The translations under genes were made by a program, and so were the position numbers. This document shows, one piece after another, positions 16,868-25,972 of a DNA stretch of 64,000 nt. The stretch covers positions 84,616-148,615 of the forward strand of contig JAHZAY010000007.1 of assembly GCA_019423685.1 (NCBI GenBank), read 5' to 3'. The notes beneath the pieces are model-generated. The model searched no databases. It saw only the letters and a program-made list of their open reading frames with translations, and was not told the origin of the DNA. The stretch comes from Clostridiales bacterium (GTDB lineage Bacteria > Bacillota > Clostridia > Oscillospirales > Ruminococcaceae). How positions within the stretch are numbered: position 1 is the first letter of the stretch; every line of letters starts with the position of its first letter.

Positions 16868-17539
16868 TCAGGCTTCGGTCAAAAAGGGCCGTACCTGCTC
16901 AAAAATTTTATCGGCAATCGTCTGGATGGGCAGTGGGTTTTCCCCATCGCAGCAGGATACCACCTTCCAGCCCTTCTGCTTTGCAGCATACAGCGCCGCC
17001 TCCCGGCAGGAAAGCAGGTACTGAAAGTTGGATTCGTGCAGGTCCTTTTTGCTCTCGTCGCCGTGGTATCGTGCCTCCAACAACTTTTCAGCTGTTTTGG
17101 GCTGCATGTCCAGATATAGCACAAGGTCCGGGCGAGGCAGACCCATCTTGTTGTATTCCAAATCTTCCAGCCAGTCTAAAAAGGTATCCCACTCCTCTTT
17201 GGGCAACTTTGTAGCCTGATGGTACATGTTGGCGGTGGTGTAGCGGTCCAGCAAAAAGGTTTTGCCCGCCTCATAGTCGCTGTGCATGTGGCGGCGCCAG
17301 GTAGCGTATCGGTCCACGCTGTAGAGCACCGATGCAGCATAGGCGTTGATCTCTTCCAAGCTTCCAAGCTCACCGCTCAGATACGCCTTGACCAGCACCG
17401 AAGAATCCTCGGCATAATTTGGAAACTTGACCTGCTGTACCGGCCTGCCAAGCTCCCTTGCTTTTTGGGCCAACAGCGCAATCTGGGTGCTCTTTCCACT
17501 GCCGTCCAGCCCCTCTATGATGATCAATTTCCCCTTCAT
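16868..17539 (-). CDS. tmk: Thymidylate kinase
   Basis: This enzyme phosphorylates dTMP to dTDP. The 223-residue P-loop kinase has GLDGSGKST at residues 10-18, the DR(Y) motif in FLLDRYTTANMYHQ around residue 95, and a LID region. It lies directly after thyX, so dTMP synthesis and phosphorylation are encoded together. Confidence 0.96.
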   Translation of the reverse strand: MKGKLIIIEGLDGSGKSTQIALLAQKARELGRPVQQVKFPNYAEDSSVLVKAYLSGELGSLEEINAYAASVLYSVDRYATWRRHMHSDYEAGKTFLLDRYTTANMYHQATKLPKEEWDTFLDWLEDLEYNKMGLPRPDLVLYLDMQPKTAEKLLEARYHGDESKKDLHESNFQYLLSCREAALYAAKQKGWKVVSCCDGENPLPIQTIADKIFEQVRPFLTEA

Positions 17540-17585
17540 GCGGGGTCATCCTCTCTTTTTCTCATTTTTGACCGTTTGGCGCAGT

Positions 17586-18365
17586 TTATCCGCGCTGGCT
17601 CTGCCCCAGGTGCAAAAAGTGTTCGCGCACCTCCTGCATTTTTAAGCAGCTCATCTTGCCCTCCGGGCAGGGGCCGCTGACACAGCCGGGGCCAGCCTTT
17701 TCAAAGATGGTCGGGGCGATCGGTTTCACCAGCGCCAGCATCTGGGTGGCGACATCCCGAATCTCCCACTGTGCGCGGTTGCAGCAGCGCAGTCTAAAGA
17801 AGTTGAGCAAGCTGCGCGCATTCATCGTCAGGATCATTTTTGTGTCGCAGGCATTCGGCAGGACAAAGCGCGCATCCTCGATGGCCTTCTTTTCCGAAGC
17901 AGTTTTTGCCTTCTTTTCGTCCATGCCCTCTGCGATCATCTTCTGGTAATTTTTCTGCTGCAAAATGTCGGAGAGCTTTAAATAGGTTTCGTGCGCCGAC
18001 TGCATCGCCTGCTGATAAAGGGCAGAAGCCTCCTCATCTTCGGCGATCTGGGGCGGCGTAACAAAAGAGAATTGCTTTTCTTTGACATACCGCTGGCTCT
18101 GCACCGAAAAGGATGCGATGCGGTGGCGGGTAATCTGCGCGAGCAGCGAGCGGGAAACGCCCTCAATTCCAAAGGTAAAGCTGATGTGCTCGATTGGACT
18201 CTGGTGTCCAAAATCCGAGAGCATATGTAAAAAGCTGACGGTTTTTTCCTCATCCAGACCGTCCATCAAGTCCGAGATAGATGCCGGGCTGTAGCACAAT
18301 TTTGCAGACGACGCAACCAGCCGTTCCGGGTCTGGGGTATAGGCAATCAATGTCACCTTCGCCAT
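17586..18365 (-). CDS. thyX: Flavin-dependent thymidylate synthase
   Basis: ThyX makes dTMP from dUMP using FAD, methylene-THF and NADPH. The 259-residue product carries the diagnostic RHRIASFSVQSQR motif around residue 75. Its C terminus, after the normal core, has a Cys-containing stretch GPGCVSGPCPEGKMSC not needed in classical ThyX. The ATG at 18365 has GGAGG upstream; a longer open frame to 18410 is not supported. tmk follows 46 bp downstream. Confidence 0.97.
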   Translation of the reverse strand: MAKVTLIAYTPDPERLVASSAKLCYSPASISDLMDGLDEEKTVSFLHMLSDFGHQSPIEHISFTFGIEGVSRSLLAQITRHRIASFSVQSQRYVKEKQFSFVTPPQIAEDEEASALYQQAMQSAHETYLKLSDILQQKNYQKMIAEGMDEKKAKTASEKKAIEDARFVLPNACDTKMILTMNARSLLNFFRLRCCNRAQWEIRDVATQMLALVKPIAPTIFEKAGPGCVSGPCPEGKMSCLKMQEVREHFLHLGQSQRG

Positions 18366-18516
18366 GTTGATGATTCCTCCATTTGAAAAAAGAAATTCTT
18401 TATCCCCCATTATAGCAAATTTGACAGCAAAATTATAGGGGGTTTCTATTTAAATTTGACGAACCGTTCGCCGTATCTTATGTGAATTTCACCCATCCGC
18501 ACCGGTATAGCTGCCT

Positions 18517-19263
18517 TTAGCCGATCAAGAGCATTTTGAAAATGCCGCCCAATTCCCGCACTGCATAGGAAGGAATCACCGGCAGCGGCGTCTTTCCAGA
18601 GATCGCGCGGGCATCCGTCCCATAGCGCCGCACATACATCCAGGCGCGCAACTGGTGAAATCCGTCGGTGCAGAGGATGAGGGTGTCGCTCAGCTTCTGC
18701 TGTTGGATCAGGCGCAGCGAATTTTGGATGTTGGTGTCGGTGTTGGTGGACTCATCCTCTTCATAGACGCGCGACGGGTCCACCCCGTGCTCGGTGAGGT
18801 ACTTTTTCATCACATATGCCTCGGTGTACTGCTCGTTCTCCCCTTTTCCCCCCGAAACCACACAGTTGGCCTGCGGGTTTTGGTTGAGATACGCAAGAGC
18901 ACAGTCCAGGCGGCGCTGCAGCATCAGCGAAGGTTCTTCGCCGTTTACCTTGCATCCCAGCACAATCACGGTCGCTTCCCCCTGCTGTGCGGGCTTCCTG
19001 CCAAAGGCAAAGTAATTCCAGATCACCGCATGGGTCAACAATCCCAGCAGCATCAAAATTCCAAGTGCAGTCAACAAATGATTCTTCCTCCCTACATGCC
19101 GTTCATATACTGCGGTGCCGATTAGAAAAGCCGATCCCAATACCAGCAGCGCCGACCCGACATTCCATACGGCGAGCAGCAGGCCGGATATTCCCATCAA
19201 AAAGAGCACCCCACCGGCCGCCACAAATCCTTTTTGCTTGATTGTCCACTGTTTTTTCTCCAT
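18517..19263 (-). CDS. YdcF/SanA-family DUF218 membrane protein
   Basis: The 248-residue product has three hydrophobic segments in its first 95 residues and then a DUF218 domain. The domain shows VIVLGCKVNGEEPSLMLQRRLDCAL, VVSGGKGENEQYTEA and DESTNTDTNIQNS, the usual acidic and Ser/Thr positions. SanA/YdcF proteins are linked to envelope integrity and vancomycin tolerance; the biochemical role is unknown. GGAGAT precedes the ATG at 19263. Confidence 0.85.
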   Translation of the reverse strand: MEKKQWTIKQKGFVAAGGVLFLMGISGLLLAVWNVGSALLVLGSAFLIGTAVYERHVGRKNHLLTALGILMLLGLLTHAVIWNYFAFGRKPAQQGEATVIVLGCKVNGEEPSLMLQRRLDCALAYLNQNPQANCVVSGGKGENEQYTEAYVMKKYLTEHGVDPSRVYEEDESTNTDTNIQNSLRLIQQQKLSDTLILCTDGFHQLRAWMYVRRYGTDARAISGKTPLPVIPSYAVRELGGIFKMLLIG

Positions 19264-19563
19264 CTCGATCTCCTTTAAGTTGCAGCGAATGCAACGCTTG
19301 CCCCGCATATCCAACCTCTCTCCGTCATAAAAATGCGCAGGGCATAACCCAACATAACGACACAGACACTCTCTAGTTTATCCTATCATAAAACACGAGA
19401 AAAAACACCCTCTTTACTACAGACAGTTGGTAATTTTTTTATGAACGCCCCCCTCTTCCATGGTATTTTCTTCCTTTTTTCGAGCAAAATATAAAAAAGC
19501 AGCTCCAAAATTTGAACAAAATGTAAAGAATTGCTTTTGTTTATGAATTTCTCACCAAAGCCC
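19264..19563. other. Intergenic region between the DUF218 gene and groES
   Basis: These 300 bp hold the divergent upstream regions of the two genes. It is AT-rich from about 19390 on. I see no gene: the open frames lack ribosome binding sites and family resemblance. The groES promoter and CIRCE lie just to the right. Confidence 0.5.
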
Positions 19564-19591
19564 TTGATTTTTTCTGGAAATGCGGTAAAAT
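19564..19591 (+). promoter_or_regulatory. Sigma-A promoter of groES-groEL
   Basis: TTGATT (19564-19569) and TAAAAT (19586-19591) are 16 bp apart and lie immediately before the CIRCE element, the standard position for HrcA-repressed chaperonin operons. Confidence 0.75.
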
Positions 19592-19595
19592 ACAA

Positions 19596-19622
19596 TTAGC
19601 ACTTGAGGCAAGAGAGTGCCAA
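19596..19622 (+). promoter_or_regulatory. CIRCE operator (HrcA site)
   Basis: TTAGCACTT-N9-GAGTGCCAA matches the CIRCE consensus TTAGCACTC-N9-GAGTGCTAA with one difference in each arm. It overlaps the expected transcription start of groES-groEL. Confidence 0.92.
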
Positions 19623-19691
19623 CAAGGCATCCTGCTTCAAGCAATATTTCGTTTATTATTTTATCTGAATGGATATGGAGGAATACAAACT

Positions 19692-19976
19692 ATGAGCATT
19701 AAACCATTACTTGACAGAGTTGTACTGAAAATGGTAGAAGCTGAGGAAACCACCAAGAGCGGCATCATCCTGGCTGCTTCGGCACAGGAAAAACCGCAGA
19801 TCGCACAGATCGTAGCGGTAGGTCCTGGCGGCATGGTTGATGGTCACGAGGAAAAAATGTATGTTCAGGTCGGACAGAAGGTTCTGGTAAGCAAATATGC
19901 CGGCACCCAGGTCAAAGTAGACGGTGAAGAATACACCATCCTGCGCCAGTCCGATATCCTGGCCATTGTAGAATAA
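19692..19976 (+). CDS. groES: Co-chaperonin GroES
   Basis: The 94-residue product is the GroES heptamer subunit that caps GroEL. It begins MSIKPLLDRVVLKMVEAEETTKSGIIL, with the mobile loop following, and ends in the EYTILRQSDILAIVE strand. A GGAGG-type site precedes the ATG. It is controlled by the CIRCE element and is followed 40 bp later by groEL. Confidence 0.98.
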   Translation: MSIKPLLDRVVLKMVEAEETTKSGIILAASAQEKPQIAQIVAVGPGGMVDGHEEKMYVQVGQKVLVSKYAGTQVKVDGEEYTILRQSDILAIVE

Positions 19977-20016
19977 GACATACAGCTAATTTGAATATAT
20001 TGGAGGTTATGGCATC

Positions 20017-21642
20017 ATGTCCAAGATTATTGCATACGGAGAAGACGCAAGAAAATCCTTGCAGAAAGGTATTGACCAGCTGGCCAACACCGTAAAAATT
20101 ACCCTTGGTCCAAAGGGACGCAACGTCGTTCTGGATAAGAAATTCGGCGCTCCACTGATCACTAACGATGGCGTCACCATCGCAAAAGAGATCGAGCTGG
20201 ATGATCCATTTGAAAACATGGGCGCACAGCTTGTAAAAGAAGTTGCTACCAAGACAAACGATGCTGCGGGCGACGGCACCACCACCGCAACCCTGCTCGC
20301 ACAGGCACTGGTTCGCGAGGGCATGAAGAATGTTACCGCCGGTGCAAATCCGATGGTTCTCAAGAGAGGCATCCAGAAGGCTGTTGATACCGCTGTCAAC
20401 ACTGTTATCTCTCATTCCCAGAAGGTAAACGGCTCTGCTGATATCGCAAGAGTTGCTACCGTTTCCTGCGGCGACGAGGTAATCGGCAAGCTGATTGCAG
20501 AGGCAATGGAGAAAGTTTCTGCGGACGGCGTCATCACACTGGAAGAGTCCAAGACCGCAGAGACCTACACCGAAGTTGTAGAAGGTATGCAGTTTGACCG
20601 CGGCTACATCTCCCCATACATGGTTACCGATACCGATAAGATGGAAGCAGTTCTGGATGATGCACTGCTCCTCATCACCGATAAGAAGATCTCCAACATT
20701 CAGGAAATCCTGCCTCTGCTCGAGCAGATCGTACAGGCTGGCAAGAAGCTGCTGATCATCGCAGAAGATATTGAGGGCGAGGCTCTGACCACCCTGCTGC
20801 TCAACAAGCTGCGCGGCACCTTCACCTGTGTTGCTGTCAAAGCTCCTGGCTTCGGCGACAGAAGAAAAGAAATGCTCCAGGATATCGCTATTCTGACCGG
20901 CGGTGAGGTCATCTCCTCCGATCTGGGTCTGGAGCTCAAAGATACTACCATGGAGCAGCTCGGCCGTGCTTCTCAGGTTAAAATTCAGAAAGAGAACACC
21001 ATCATTGTTGGCGGCGCTGGCTCTAAAGATGCAATTGCAGAGCGCGTTGCACAGATCAAATCTCAGATTGCTGCCAGCACTTCCGAGTTCGATACCGAGA
21101 AGCTGCAGGAAAGACTTGCCAAACTGGCTGGCGGCGTAGCTGTCATCAAAGTTGGTGCTGCAACCGAGATTGAGATGAAAGAAAAGAAACTGCGCATCGA
21201 GGATGCTCTGTCTGCAACCAAGGCTGCTGTTGAGGAAGGCATCGTTGCCGGCGGCGGCACTGCTCTGATCAACGCAATTCCAGAAGTTCAGAAACTGGTT
21301 GACAGCCTGGACGGCGACGAGAGAACCGGCGCTAAGATCGTTCTGAGAGCACTGGAAGAGCCAGTCCGTCAGATCGCTATCAACGCTGGTGTGGATGGCT
21401 CGGTAATCGTCAACACCCTGCTCAAATCCGGCAAGGTTGGTTACGGCTACGACGCTTACACCGAGACCTATGTCGATATGATCCCTGCTGGTATCGTAGA
21501 TCCTACCAAGGTTACCCGCTCCGCTCTGCAGAATGCAGCTTCCGTTGCGGCTATGGTTCTGACCACCGAGTCGCTGGTTGCTGATCAGAAGGAAGACAAA
21601 GAGCCTGCGGCAGCTCCGGCTGGCATGGGCGGCATGATGTAA
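20017..21642 (+). CDS. groEL: Chaperonin GroEL
   Basis: GroEL refolds proteins in an ATP-driven cage. The 541-residue product has TLGPKGRNVVLDKKFGAPLITNDG near the N terminus, DGTTTATLLAQALV for ATP binding, and a flexible C-terminal tail PAGMGGMM. Length and motifs are full. It ends with a strong terminator. Confidence 0.99.
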   Translation: MSKIIAYGEDARKSLQKGIDQLANTVKITLGPKGRNVVLDKKFGAPLITNDGVTIAKEIELDDPFENMGAQLVKEVATKTNDAAGDGTTTATLLAQALVREGMKNVTAGANPMVLKRGIQKAVDTAVNTVISHSQKVNGSADIARVATVSCGDEVIGKLIAEAMEKVSADGVITLEESKTAETYTEVVEGMQFDRGYISPYMVTDTDKMEAVLDDALLLITDKKISNIQEILPLLEQIVQAGKKLLIIAEDIEGEALTTLLLNKLRGTFTCVAVKAPGFGDRRKEMLQDIAILTGGEVISSDLGLELKDTTMEQLGRASQVKIQKENTIIVGGAGSKDAIAERVAQIKSQIAASTSEFDTEKLQERLAKLAGGVAVIKVGAATEIEMKEKKLRIEDALSATKAAVEEGIVAGGGTALINAIPEVQKLVDSLDGDERTGAKIVLRALEEPVRQIAINAGVDGSVIVNTLLKSGKVGYGYDAYTETYVDMIPAGIVDPTKVTRSALQNAASVAAMVLTTESLVADQKEDKEPAAAPAGMGGMM

Positions 21643-21677
21643 TCTCCTTCCCTGCCGACAAATAGCAAAAGACGTAA

Positions 21678-21711
21678 GAGGGACAGCGAATTCGCTGTCC
21701 CTCTTTTTTTA
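21678..21711 (+). terminator. Terminator of groES-groEL
   Basis: A perfect GAGGGACAGCGAA / TTCGCTGTCCCTC inverted repeat is followed by seven T. Confidence 0.92.
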
Positions 21712-21726
21712 TTCCAAAAAGTCCAC

Positions 21727-21761
21727 AAAAAAGGCCCCAGCAAAAAGCTGGGGCCTTTTTT
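21727..21761 (-). terminator. Terminator of the ftsZ end of the division cluster
   Basis: A 15-bp stem (21727-21741 with 21747-21761) ends in T tracts in both directions. It lies 14 bp after the ftsZ stop codon and faces the groEL terminator. Confidence 0.9.
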
Positions 21762-21774
21762 CTTTACATCAACT

Positions 21775-22893
21775 TTATCTTCTCTGGCCAAAGATGGACA
21801 TGATGTCGAACGGCATATCGTCATCGTCCTCGTCGCTCCGAGAATTGCTTTCGGTCTTTTCTTCCTGTTTTGGCGCGTCGGAAGAGGAAGCCGCTTTAAA
21901 GCGATAATCTGGAATATCAAAGTTTTTATCCAGCTCAAATCCTGTTGCAATGACGGTCACAATCATCTCGTCATCCAGGCTGTCATCGAAGGTAACACCA
22001 AAGATGAGGTTGACGTCAGGATGCGCACAAGCACGGATCATATCGGCAGCCAGGTTGACCTCGTCCAGTTCGATGTCCGACGGAGCGGTGATGTTGAGGA
22101 TTACGCGCTCTGCTCCATCGATCGAAGACTCGAGCAGTGGAGAAGAAATTGCCGCCTTGGCCGCGATCTCCGCCTTGTCCTTGCCGCTGGCACGTCCCAT
22201 ACCCATGTGGGCAGCACCTGCACCGCGCATGATCTGGCAGACGTCCTCGAAGTCCAGGTTGATAAGACCAGGAGTGTAGATCAGGTCGGAAATGCTCTGT
22301 ACGGCATGTTTGAGGACATTGTCGGCCTCCACAAAGGCGTTGAGCAAAGTAATCTTGGTTTCCGAAACCAGGCGCAGGCGCTCATTCTGAATGACAACCA
22401 GCGCATCCACGATCTCCTTTAAGGTCGCGATGCCGCGCTCGGCCTGCTCCATTCTCTTTTTCCCCTCGAACTCGAAGGGCTTGGTAACTACGCCGACCGT
22501 CAGGATGTTCATCTCTTTTGCCACCTGTGCGACAACCGGTGCCGCACCGGTGCCGGTGCCGCCGCCCATGCCGGCGGTGATGAAGATCATCTGGCAGCCT
22601 TTGATCGCCGCTGCAATCTCCTCACGGCTTTCCTCTGCCGCCTTCTGGCCTCTCTCCGGCACTCCGCCCGCTCCACGTCCGCGGGTCAGACGGTCGCCAA
22701 TGACAATCTTCTGACTTGCTTTGGAGTTTTTCAAAGCCTGCGCATCGGTATTGATGGAGATAAATTCCACACCCTGCATGCCGCCTTCAATCATTCTGTT
22801 GACCGCGTTTCCTCCACCGCCGCCAACACCGATGACCTTTATAGTCACCTCTACGCCATCATAATCGTTGTCGAGTTCAAAATTCGCCATCAT
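21775..22893 (-). CDS. ftsZ: Cell division protein FtsZ
   Basis: FtsZ is the tubulin-like GTPase of the division ring. The 372-residue product has the GTP signature GGGTGTGAAPVVA near residue 107 and the T7-loop NLDFEDV. A C-terminal linker precedes the peptide DDMPFDIMSIFGQRR, a conserved partner-binding tail of Gram-positive FtsZ. GGAGG lies 7 bases before the ATG at 22893. It is the last gene of the dcw cluster; ftsA is not beside it. Confidence 0.99.
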   Translation of the reverse strand: MMANFELDNDYDGVEVTIKVIGVGGGGGNAVNRMIEGGMQGVEFISINTDAQALKNSKASQKIVIGDRLTRGRGAGGVPERGQKAAEESREEIAAAIKGCQMIFITAGMGGGTGTGAAPVVAQVAKEMNILTVGVVTKPFEFEGKKRMEQAERGIATLKEIVDALVVIQNERLRLVSETKITLLNAFVEADNVLKHAVQSISDLIYTPGLINLDFEDVCQIMRGAGAAHMGMGRASGKDKAEIAAKAAISSPLLESSIDGAERVILNITAPSDIELDEVNLAADMIRACAHPDVNLIFGVTFDDSLDDEMIVTVIATGFELDKNFDIPDYRFKAASSSDAPKQEEKTESNSRSDEDDDDMPFDIMSIFGQRR

Positions 22894-22995
22894 CTTTTTT
22901 CCTCCTAATATTTATCTCCAGCATATAAGATGCAAACTATCTTTAAAATTTGATTTATCTCCAAATCTGTATGAAGAACCGAGAAAACAAAACTT

Positions 22996-23025
22996 TATAT
23001 ATATAAGTTATCAGATTTCTGTAAA
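22996..23025 (-). promoter_or_regulatory. Candidate ftsZ promoter in the AT-rich ftsQ-ftsZ gap
   Basis: On the minus strand TTTACA (23020-23025) and TATATA (22996-23001) are 18 bp apart within a 223-bp AT-rich gap. ftsZ is often given an extra promoter, and this is the best-looking pair, but the AT-rich background makes chance matches likely. Confidence 0.35.
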
Positions 23026-23116
23026 TTTTTCAATAGATTGTCTAAGAAAAAAGCAAATTCTAAAAATAATTACTCTCTATTTTCCTTTCTTTATCTCGAA
23101 AAAGCCGTTTTCTAGC

Positions 23117-24481
23117 TCATTCATTGACAATCGGAGCCTTGCTCGGTGCGTTGAAGGCCCCACCGCTTTCGCCTTGATCTGGTTGGGTATCCCCACTTTG
23201 ATCTTGGTTTTGGCCGGACGCCTGCTGCGACTGCGGCGCCTGCGATTCCTCTGCACCTTCGGATGTACCCTCGGACGGCTGTGCTGCCTGTCCGCCAAGT
23301 GCTGCGGGGTTTTCATTCATGCCGCCAGTCTGATTGACGCCGCCATTGGATGAAGCTGCATTTTGCTGCTGTGTTTCATCGGCAGTCTGATTGGTAGAAG
23401 CTTGTCCGGCAGAATCCTGCTCGGCCGATGACGGCTGCGTCTGCTCCGTTTCAACAGGAGCCTCCTGGCCCGCCGCTTCACCGCCTGTTGTTGACGATTC
23501 TGCCTCCTGCGAACTGTTCTGTTCCTCGGTGCCCTCTTCTCCTTCTTCCGCCGTCGGTTCCTCAGGCTGCGGCAGCGGTTCCGATTCCTGTCCGCCGCCC
23601 ACATTGTCGCCGCCCTGCTGTGGCAGGTTTGCGCCGAAATCCAGGTAAGCATCGGGATTTTTCACCTTGTCGATGCTGATGGACATGGTGTGCAGCGCCG
23701 GCGGATTGCTGAAATCCAGCGTGCCCTCCTCCGGCACATCCTCAAATTGCTCATCTCCGTTGCTCTTTGCATCCAAGACCTCGCGGATAAAGCTGATTTT
23801 GTAGTCGATATCGTTGTCTGACCCAAGCATCAGCAACAGCCTGTCCTCTATCATCACCTGGATATTGAGCATATCGCTGACGTCATAATAGGTGATGTCC
23901 TCAAAATGATTGGCCTTGAGCTGTGCACTGATCTCCTGCAGGGAAACCAGCTGTGGCAGCAGGGCATCACTGCCCGATTCTTGGCGCAGGTAGCTGCCGG
24001 TGTCGTAAACGGTCTCCATCGGCAGCCCTACCACTCGCGGTGTGGAATCCGGAAGGGTCAGCACCCCCGTTTCCAACACCTTGCCGGTTGTAGAGAGCAG
24101 CGCAAAACCCTGAGAGGTATAAACTGCGCCCAAGACCTCCTCCTCTTCGATCTCCACCATCAAGGTGGTCGGGAACTTTCGGGAGATCTTGACCGAGCGT
24201 ATGTAGGGAAGTTTTCCGCGCAAGGTCTTTTCCGCATTGGAAATATTGATCTTAAACAGGCTTTCTCCCTTTTGTGCGCCAATCTCGTCGATGATCTGCT
24301 GCTCACTGTACACACTGCAACCGGTAATTTGAATTTTATTCAACTTAAAAAAAACGGTGTAACACATCACAAAAACGATGGCAAGGCAAAATGCCGCAAG
24401 CAAAACATAGTGGAGCAGGTATTTGCGCGCTTTTCGCAAGATTCTCCTCTTTGAGGAGCCGTGATCTTTCACTTCCGGCAT
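23117..24481 (-). CDS. ftsQ: Cell division protein FtsQ/DivIB with long acidic Gln/Ser-rich tail
   Basis: FtsQ/DivIB stabilises the septal FtsL-FtsB(DivIC) complex. The 454-residue product has a basic N terminus, one membrane segment at about residues 24-46, and a POTRA domain (residues 48-118, FFKLNKIQITGCSVYSEQQIIDEI). The beta domain runs to about residue 270. From about 280 to the end, some 170 residues are low-complexity Glu/Gln/Ser/Thr/Gly/Ala, with no aromatic motif. Typical DivIB proteins are about 260-290 residues, so the tail is an addition that would lie outside the cell. It lies between murA and ftsZ. Confidence 0.93.
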   Translation of the reverse strand: MPEVKDHGSSKRRILRKARKYLLHYVLLAAFCLAIVFVMCYTVFFKLNKIQITGCSVYSEQQIIDEIGAQKGESLFKINISNAEKTLRGKLPYIRSVKISRKFPTTLMVEIEEEEVLGAVYTSQGFALLSTTGKVLETGVLTLPDSTPRVVGLPMETVYDTGSYLRQESGSDALLPQLVSLQEISAQLKANHFEDITYYDVSDMLNIQVMIEDRLLLMLGSDNDIDYKISFIREVLDAKSNGDEQFEDVPEEGTLDFSNPPALHTMSISIDKVKNPDAYLDFGANLPQQGGDNVGGGQESEPLPQPEEPTAEEGEEGTEEQNSSQEAESSTTGGEAAGQEAPVETEQTQPSSAEQDSAGQASTNQTADETQQQNAASSNGGVNQTGGMNENPAALGGQAAQPSEGTSEGAEESQAPQSQQASGQNQDQSGDTQPDQGESGGAFNAPSKAPIVNE

Positions 24482-24568
24482 TTTGACACCCCCTTTTTCT
24501 CTTCACGTCTTATCAAAAGCGGTTTCCCGCATAGATTGCAAGTTTTAATATGCTTTGACTTTCTTTGC

Positions 24569-25834
24569 TCAGCGGCTGATCTTGGCTCCCAAGCTGTTGA
24601 GCGTTTCGTCCAGGTGTTCGTATCCACGCAGGACGTGGCGGATCTCCTCCACTACCGTTTTCCCCTGCGCACCCAGTGCGGCGGCAACCAATGCAGCACC
24701 ACCGCGCAGATCGGTGCAGTGCACCTTTGCATGGTGCAGCTGCTGCACACCGCGAACCACCGCCACCCTGCCTTCGGCTTTGATGTCCGCACCCATGCGG
24801 CAGAGCTCCCAGGCGTGCTTAAAGCGATTTTGAAAGATGTTCTCAATAAAGATGGTCGTCCCTTTAGCCGTACAGGCCACCGCCATCACCGGTGCAAGCG
24901 CATCGGTGGGAAATCCCGGGTAAGGCATGGTCGAGACGGTGCTGACAGCTCGCAGCGGTTTGTCGCAGCGCATCAGGATGCTGTCCTTCTGCATCTTTAA
25001 TTCGCAGCCCATCTCTTCGAGCACCGGGAGCACCGCGCTCAGATGTTCCGGGCACACACCGCGCAGCAAAACTTCTCCCTTTGCAATTGCACAGCAGCAA
25101 AGATAGGTCACCGCAACGATTCGGTCTGGAATCACCGTATACTGGCAGCTTTCCAGCTGTTTGACTCCCTCGATCACCACCGTGCCGTCGGGCTGCAACC
25201 TGATTTTCGCCCCGCAGGCATTGAGAAAACCTGCCAGATCTATAATCTCCGGCTCTCTTGCCGCATTGCGGATCACCGTCTCCCCCTCTGCCGTGCAGGC
25301 TGCCAACATGATATTTTCGGTAGCGCCGACGCTTGGAAACGGCAGCACAATCTGGGCCCCATGCAATTTGCCGGGTACACTGCAATTTAGGCTGCCGCCA
25401 TCCTCCTCAATCTGAACACCCAGTTTTTTAAGGGAGGACAGGTGCAGATCGATCGGTCTTGGGCCCAGCTCACATCCTCCCGGATAGGTTATCTTTGCCC
25501 TCTTGCACCGCGCGATGATGGCGCCCAAAAAGACGATGGAGGAGCGCATTTCCCGCATCAGCTGGTCTGGAATGTCCCACACAAAGGGGCCCTCACTCTG
25601 CACACAAAGTACTCTTTGCCCGCCCGATTGCTCCCACTGCGTCTTACAGCCCAGATGGTTTAAGATCTTGCAGGCGGCGCGGATATCGGACAGGTCGGGA
25701 CAGTTTCTCAGCTCACATTCCCTGCACAACAGGCACGCAGCCAAAATGGGAAGCGCCGCATTTTTCGCACCGTGTACCCAAACCTCTCCCTGAAGCTTGT
25801 GCATTCCTTCTACTATGTATCGATCGCTATCCAT
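24569..25834 (-). CDS. murA: UDP-N-acetylglucosamine 1-carboxyvinyltransferase
   Basis: MurA adds enolpyruvate from PEP to UDP-GlcNAc, the first committed peptidoglycan step. The 421-residue EPSP-synthase fold shows GAKNAALPILAACLL near residue 20 and GGCELGPRPIDLHL around residue 115. The fosfomycin-target Cys lies in that second motif. I chose the ATG at 25834; an in-frame GTG at 25855 would overlap the AGGGTGGGTG ribosome binding site. Confidence 0.97.
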   Translation of the reverse strand: MDSDRYIVEGMHKLQGEVWVHGAKNAALPILAACLLCRECELRNCPDLSDIRAACKILNHLGCKTQWEQSGGQRVLCVQSEGPFVWDIPDQLMREMRSSIVFLGAIIARCKRAKITYPGGCELGPRPIDLHLSSLKKLGVQIEEDGGSLNCSVPGKLHGAQIVLPFPSVGATENIMLAACTAEGETVIRNAAREPEIIDLAGFLNACGAKIRLQPDGTVVIEGVKQLESCQYTVIPDRIVAVTYLCCCAIAKGEVLLRGVCPEHLSAVLPVLEEMGCELKMQKDSILMRCDKPLRAVSTVSTMPYPGFPTDALAPVMAVACTAKGTTIFIENIFQNRFKHAWELCRMGADIKAEGRVAVVRGVQQLHHAKVHCTDLRGGAALVAAALGAQGKTVVEEIRHVLRGYEHLDETLNSLGAKISR

Positions 25835-25972
25835 CGATTCACCCACCCTTTCCACAAGGATTTTTTTGCAGTTGCCGGCTACTTCGCGTAGCCTCTACAA
25901 AGTTATCCTATGCTTTGCGGGCAGGTTTGGTCCCTTTCGGGCGTTGGATAGAGATTTTCTTTCTTAAAATTC

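Noticed and set aside
19386..19595. A 69-codon minus-strand open frame before groES
   Set aside because: It runs through the groES promoter region, has no ribosome binding site and resembles no family.
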